Positions 6,040 through 7,535 of a DNA stretch of 7,535 nucleotides are shown here, piece after piece; the stretch's first letter is position 1, and every line of letters begins with the position of its first letter. Both the position numbers and the translations under genes were made by a program. Source of the stretch: an uncultured Actinomycetes bacterium (GTDB taxonomy: Bacteria > Actinomycetota > Thermoleophilia > Gaiellales > F1-60-MAGs149); NCBI GenBank assembly GCA_903960645.1, contig CAJCBN010000097.1, forward strand, positions 1 through 7,535, written 5' to 3'. The notes beneath the pieces were generated by a model. The model saw nothing but the letters and a program-made list of their open reading frames with translations, was not told the DNA's origin and searched no databases.

Positions 6040-6396
6040 GGTAAGTCTCCGATCGGAGTCCGCCGCCCGGGCGGCGGCTCTCTGCAGTGCGGCGTTGAAG
6101 GCGCGGCGATTCGACTGCGCCTCACGCGCGATGGCCAGCAGTTCGAACCCGCCTGGTATTTGCCGATACAGGACGCGGTGACGACTGCGCCCACCGCGCG
6201 GGCGCAACTCGCGCAGTCCCGGCAGTGGCGACTGGCGCACGGCGCTGGTCCATGGATGCCCGAGGCGCGTGCCCTCGATCATCAGCTTCTCGACGGCGTG
6301 GGTGATGGCCACTGCTTCGCGCGGGTCCCGCGCGCGCAGGTCGCCTCGCTCCCGCCGGAAGCCCGGGCTGCTCGAGATGCGAACGACGCCGTCCAT
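6034..6396 (-). CDS. RelE/HigB (Gp49-like) family toxin 2
   Basis: This 120-residue protein has an N-terminal helical half (PGFRRERGDLRARDPREAVA, then ITHAVEKLMIEGT) and a beta-rich half carrying GLRELRPRGGRSRHRVLY (60-77), LLAIA (87-91) and a terminal helix (NAALQRAAARA). The arrangement LRELRP-x-G-x-SR-x-R-x-LY is that of Gp49-like/HigB type II toxins, which usually cleave mRNA on the ribosome. It is paired by a 4-bp overlap with antitoxin 2. The ATG at 6396 has only a weak upstream purine stretch (GAGAG), so the toxin is probably translated poorly relative to its antitoxin. The usual HigB lysine motif at the C-terminus is not seen (IAREAQSN instead). Function in this copy is inferred. Confidence 0.83.
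   Translation of the reverse strand: MDGVVRISSSPGFRRERGDLRARDPREAVAITHAVEKLMIEGTRLGHPWTSAVRQSPLPGLRELRPRGGRSRHRVLYRQIPGGFELLAIAREAQSNRRAFNAALQRAAARAADSDRRLTT
6047..6058. promoter_or_regulatory. Palindrome overlapping the antitoxin 2 ribosome site
   Basis: CTCCGATCGGAG is a perfect 12-bp palindrome, extendable to 16 bp with one mismatched pair. It lies in the end of toxin 2, and its minus-strand GGAG is the ribosome site for antitoxin 2. It may be an operator or a weak hairpin limiting antitoxin translation. Confidence 0.35.
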
Positions 6397-6438
6397 GTCC
6401 GCACTCTCGCGCTGGTGGCTCGCACACGGATGTCACAG

Positions 6439-6463
6439 GCGAGCATCCGATCCACGTGCTCGC
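6439..6463. repeat. Inverted repeat upstream of toxin 2
   Basis: GCGAGCA and TGCTCGC form perfect 7-bp arms around an 11-base loop in the 88-bp gap between antitoxin 3 and toxin 2. No T-run follows on either strand, so it is not a canonical terminator. It may be an operator or an RNA stem between modules. Confidence 0.3.
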
Positions 6464-6484
6464 AGTCAACACGGCTGCGGAGCG

Positions 6485-6925
6485 TCAATGCGCCGGCGCC
6501 GGAGGTGCCTGCTTCGTGCCGTATTCGCGCACGCTGATCACGACCTGGTCGGTCGTGTCGCAGATCCCGTTCTGGACGACCGTGGAGGCCACGCGGGGTA
6601 GAGGGCGTCGCGGCTCGATGGCGATCTCGATCTTGAGCCCGAGCGCATCGGCGAGGCGCAGGAGCGTCTCGAAGCTCGGGGTGTGGTCCATCCGTTCGAG
6701 GCGCGCGACCTGGGACTGCGACATCCCGACGCGTGCGCCCAGTTCCGTCTGCGTGAGTCCGTGGCGCTGGCGATACGCGCCGATGCTGAGCCCGATGCTG
6801 CGGGCAAGCGCGTTCTCGGCCCACACCGTGCGGAAGTCCGGGTCCTCGAGGAGGCGGGCATGGCCCTCCGCGTTGCTGATCAGCTGCTCATGGTCGAACG
6901 TCATGGGCTCTAATAGTACATCCAT
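6485..6925 (-). CDS. XRE-family antitoxin 3 (HigA-like)
   Basis: This 146-residue protein has an N-terminal helical part with LLEDPDFRTVW (25-35) and a helix-turn-helix at about 44-99 (HGLTQTELGARVGMSQSQVA, then RLERMDHTPSFETLLRLADA). Its C-terminal extension contains ICDTTDQVVISVRE (121-134), the segment shared with antitoxins 1 and 2. Unlike them it continues with a proline-rich end, YGTKQAPPAPAH. The ATG at 6925 has GAGGTG 5 bases upstream. It lies inside a perfect 7-bp inverted repeat (6915-6930), a candidate operator. The start is 9 bases after the stop of toxin 3. It is the most divergent of the three antitoxins between HTH and tail, where the PAKLQRNAV stretch reads STVVQNGI. Confidence 0.87.
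   Translation of the reverse strand: MDVLLEPMTFDHEQLISNAEGHARLLEDPDFRTVWAENALARSIGLSIGAYRQRHGLTQTELGARVGMSQSQVARLERMDHTPSFETLLRLADALGLKIEIAIEPRRPLPRVASTVVQNGICDTTDQVVISVREYGTKQAPPAPAH
6525..6562 (-). repeat. Antitoxin-tail repeat, copy 3 (short)
   Basis: This is a shorter third copy in antitoxin 3. Bases 6525-6555 are identical to 4724-4754 (31 of 31), then one mismatch and six more matches. It encodes C-D/T-TDQVVISVR-E; identity stops on both sides of that segment. Confidence 0.8.
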
Positions 6926-6930
6926 GTACT
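6915..6930. promoter_or_regulatory. Inverted repeat over the antitoxin 3 start codon
   Basis: AGTACAT-CC-ATGTACT has perfect 7-bp arms and a 2-base centre, and sits in a short AT-rich island. It covers the ATG of antitoxin 3 and shares the ACAT-NN-ATGT core with the antitoxin 2 start. It is a good candidate operator for an XRE dimer. Confidence 0.45.
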
Positions 6931-6934
6931 CACC

Positions 6935-7291
6935 TCAGTCGAGAGTCGTTGCGTGAAAGCGCTTCGCCGCGAGCTGTGCCGCGCGGCGAAAGCGACGAGG
7001 ATCGCCCTCCGCCTCGGGGGCCAGCGCGAGCATGATGAATCGCTCGCCATGGCGGACGTACAGAATGCGCACTCGGCTGTGGCCGGCACGGGGGCGCAAC
7101 TCGCGCAGGCCCTTGAGCGGCGGTGATCTCACTGCGCTCGACCACGGGAACGGCAGCATGGTTCCCTCTGCCTCCAGCTTGTGGAGCGCATTCTCGACCG
7201 CAGTCGCCTCGCCGGGATCAGTGCGCATCAGGACGCCCAGTTCGATTTGCAGCTCGCAGTGGCGCAGGACGGGGAGGAGGCGCTCGGGCAT
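6935..7291 (-). CDS. RelE/HigB (Gp49-like) family toxin 3
   Basis: This 118-residue protein aligns with toxins 1 and 2 along its length. It has an N-terminal helical half (CELQIELGVLMRTDPGEATA, then VENALHKLEAEGT), then AVRSPPLKGLRELRPRAGHS (53-72), RVRILY (73-78), FIMLALAPEAEGDPRRFRRA (85-104) and a terminal AAKR helix. This is the Gp49-like/HigB toxin layout, and the cognate antitoxin 3 follows 9 bp downstream. It is the first gene of the minus-strand cluster in the window. The ATG at 7291 has no strong Shine-Dalgarno (GAGTGGG only). A 9-bp stem-loop lies 29 bp upstream (7320-7344). Toxin activity is inferred from family and context. Confidence 0.83.
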   Translation of the reverse strand: MPERLLPVLRHCELQIELGVLMRTDPGEATAVENALHKLEAEGTMLPFPWSSAVRSPPLKGLRELRPRAGHSRVRILYVRHGERFIMLALAPEAEGDPRRFRRAAQLAAKRFHATTLD

Positions 7292-7319
7292 GCGCCCACT
7301 CTGACGGGCGCGTTGGCGC

Positions 7320-7344
7320 TCCCGAGCGACCCATCCGCTCGGGA
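7320..7344. repeat. Stem-loop upstream of toxin 3
   Basis: TCCCGAGCG and CGCTCGGGA form perfect 9-bp arms around a 7-base loop (ACCCATC), 29 bp before the toxin 3 ATG. No T-tract follows on either strand, which argues against an intrinsic terminator. It is placed where an operator or 5' leader hairpin of the toxin-antitoxin cluster would lie. Confidence 0.4.
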
Positions 7345-7474
7345 ATGCAGCGGATCGTCACGTGATCGACCGTCCCGTCGTCAAGACTGTCACGGATTGC
7401 CATGCTCTGACGCCCGTCTTGCGCTTGGGCGCGGCAGCGGGAGGATGTGCCTGATCTCCTGGCCGCGACCCGCC

Positions 7475-7535
7475 TCAAACGGAGGCGAGATGCCCATTGC
7501 CCGCAGCCAGCTTCCGCTGCCGCAGCGCCTCGAGC
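7475..7535. other. Edge of a further gene, strand undecided
   Basis: Two readings compete. On the plus strand, GGAGG at 7481-7485 precedes an ATG at 7490 by 4 bases, opening MPIARSQLPLPQRLE to the window end. On the minus strand, an open frame reads LEALRQRKLAAGNGHLASV and stops at 7475-7477, like the helical C-terminus of an incoming gene. Both have high G/C at third positions. No product can be named. Confidence 0.3.

Noticed and set aside
5385..6194. Long open frames on both strands spanning antitoxin 2 and toxin 1
   Set aside because: They cross module boundaries, are alanine/arginine-rich and lack motifs, while the antitoxin and toxin frames show clear homology among three copies.
6453..6458. 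CACGTG upstream of toxins 2 and 3 (also 7359-7364) as a shared regulator site
   Set aside because: The hexamer also occurs inside the monooxygenase and flavin reductase genes and is missing upstream of toxin 1, so it is not specific.
7218..7403. Small minus-strand frame starting MAIRDSLDDG, upstream of and overlapping toxin 3
   Set aside because: It overlaps toxin 3 by about 74 bp, has no ribosome site, and becomes proline/arginine-rich low-complexity sequence in its second half.

Overview
This is a GC-rich bacterial window of about 7.5 kb. High G/C at third codon positions, a two-domain fused Lrp/AsnC regulator and a luciferase-like flavin monooxygenase operon fit a high-GC Actinomycetota or Chloroflexota-type chromosome. 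No taxonomic marker is present, so that placement is inference. No rRNA, tRNA, transposase, integrase or CRISPR array was seen.

Left half (1-4736), a catabolic-looking unit. A double-length Lrp/AsnC regulator on the minus strand (25-1074) diverges from a tightly packed plus-strand operon. The operon encodes an LLM-class flavin-dependent monooxygenase (1183-2259), a YtcJ-type metal-dependent amidohydrolase (2256-3905), an HpaC-type flavin reductase (3902-4390) and an EthD-family protein (4401-4736). The first three genes are joined by 4-bp start/stop overlaps, and the fourth follows 10 bp later behind a good ribosome binding site. The simplest reading is that the reductase supplies reduced flavin, the monooxygenase oxidises an unknown substrate, the amidohydrolase cleaves a C-N (or similar) bond, and the EthD protein assists. 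The Lrp-type protein would sense a ligand and act on the AT-rich divergent promoter region, which holds a good TTGACA-17-TAAAGT promoter and short palindromes.

Right half (4717-7291), a cluster of three paralogous toxin-antitoxin-like modules, all on the minus strand and all in toxin-then-antitoxin order, as in HigBA. In transcription order these are toxin 3 (6935-7291), antitoxin 3 (6485-6925), toxin 2 (6034-6396), antitoxin 2 (5627-6037), toxin 1 (5138-5506) and antitoxin 1 (4717-5148). The toxins resemble the RelE/HigB Gp49-like family, and the antitoxins carry an XRE helix-turn-helix. All three antitoxins end in an unusual conserved C-terminal segment, TDQVVISVRE. Its DNA is almost unchanged between copies (79 of 81 bases between antitoxins 1 and 2; 31 identical consecutive bases between 1 and 3), although the rest of the genes has diverged strongly. 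Palindromes sit on or near the antitoxin start regions, and inverted repeats precede the toxins.

The two halves meet at an abrupt junction. The EthD gene and antitoxin 1 converge and overlap by 20 bp, and the EthD stop codon is read from the antisense of the antitoxin repeat. The last ~240 bases (7292-7535) hold a stem-loop and the ambiguous edge of another gene. The triple module, with its nucleotide-conserved antitoxin tail, is the most noteworthy element of the window.
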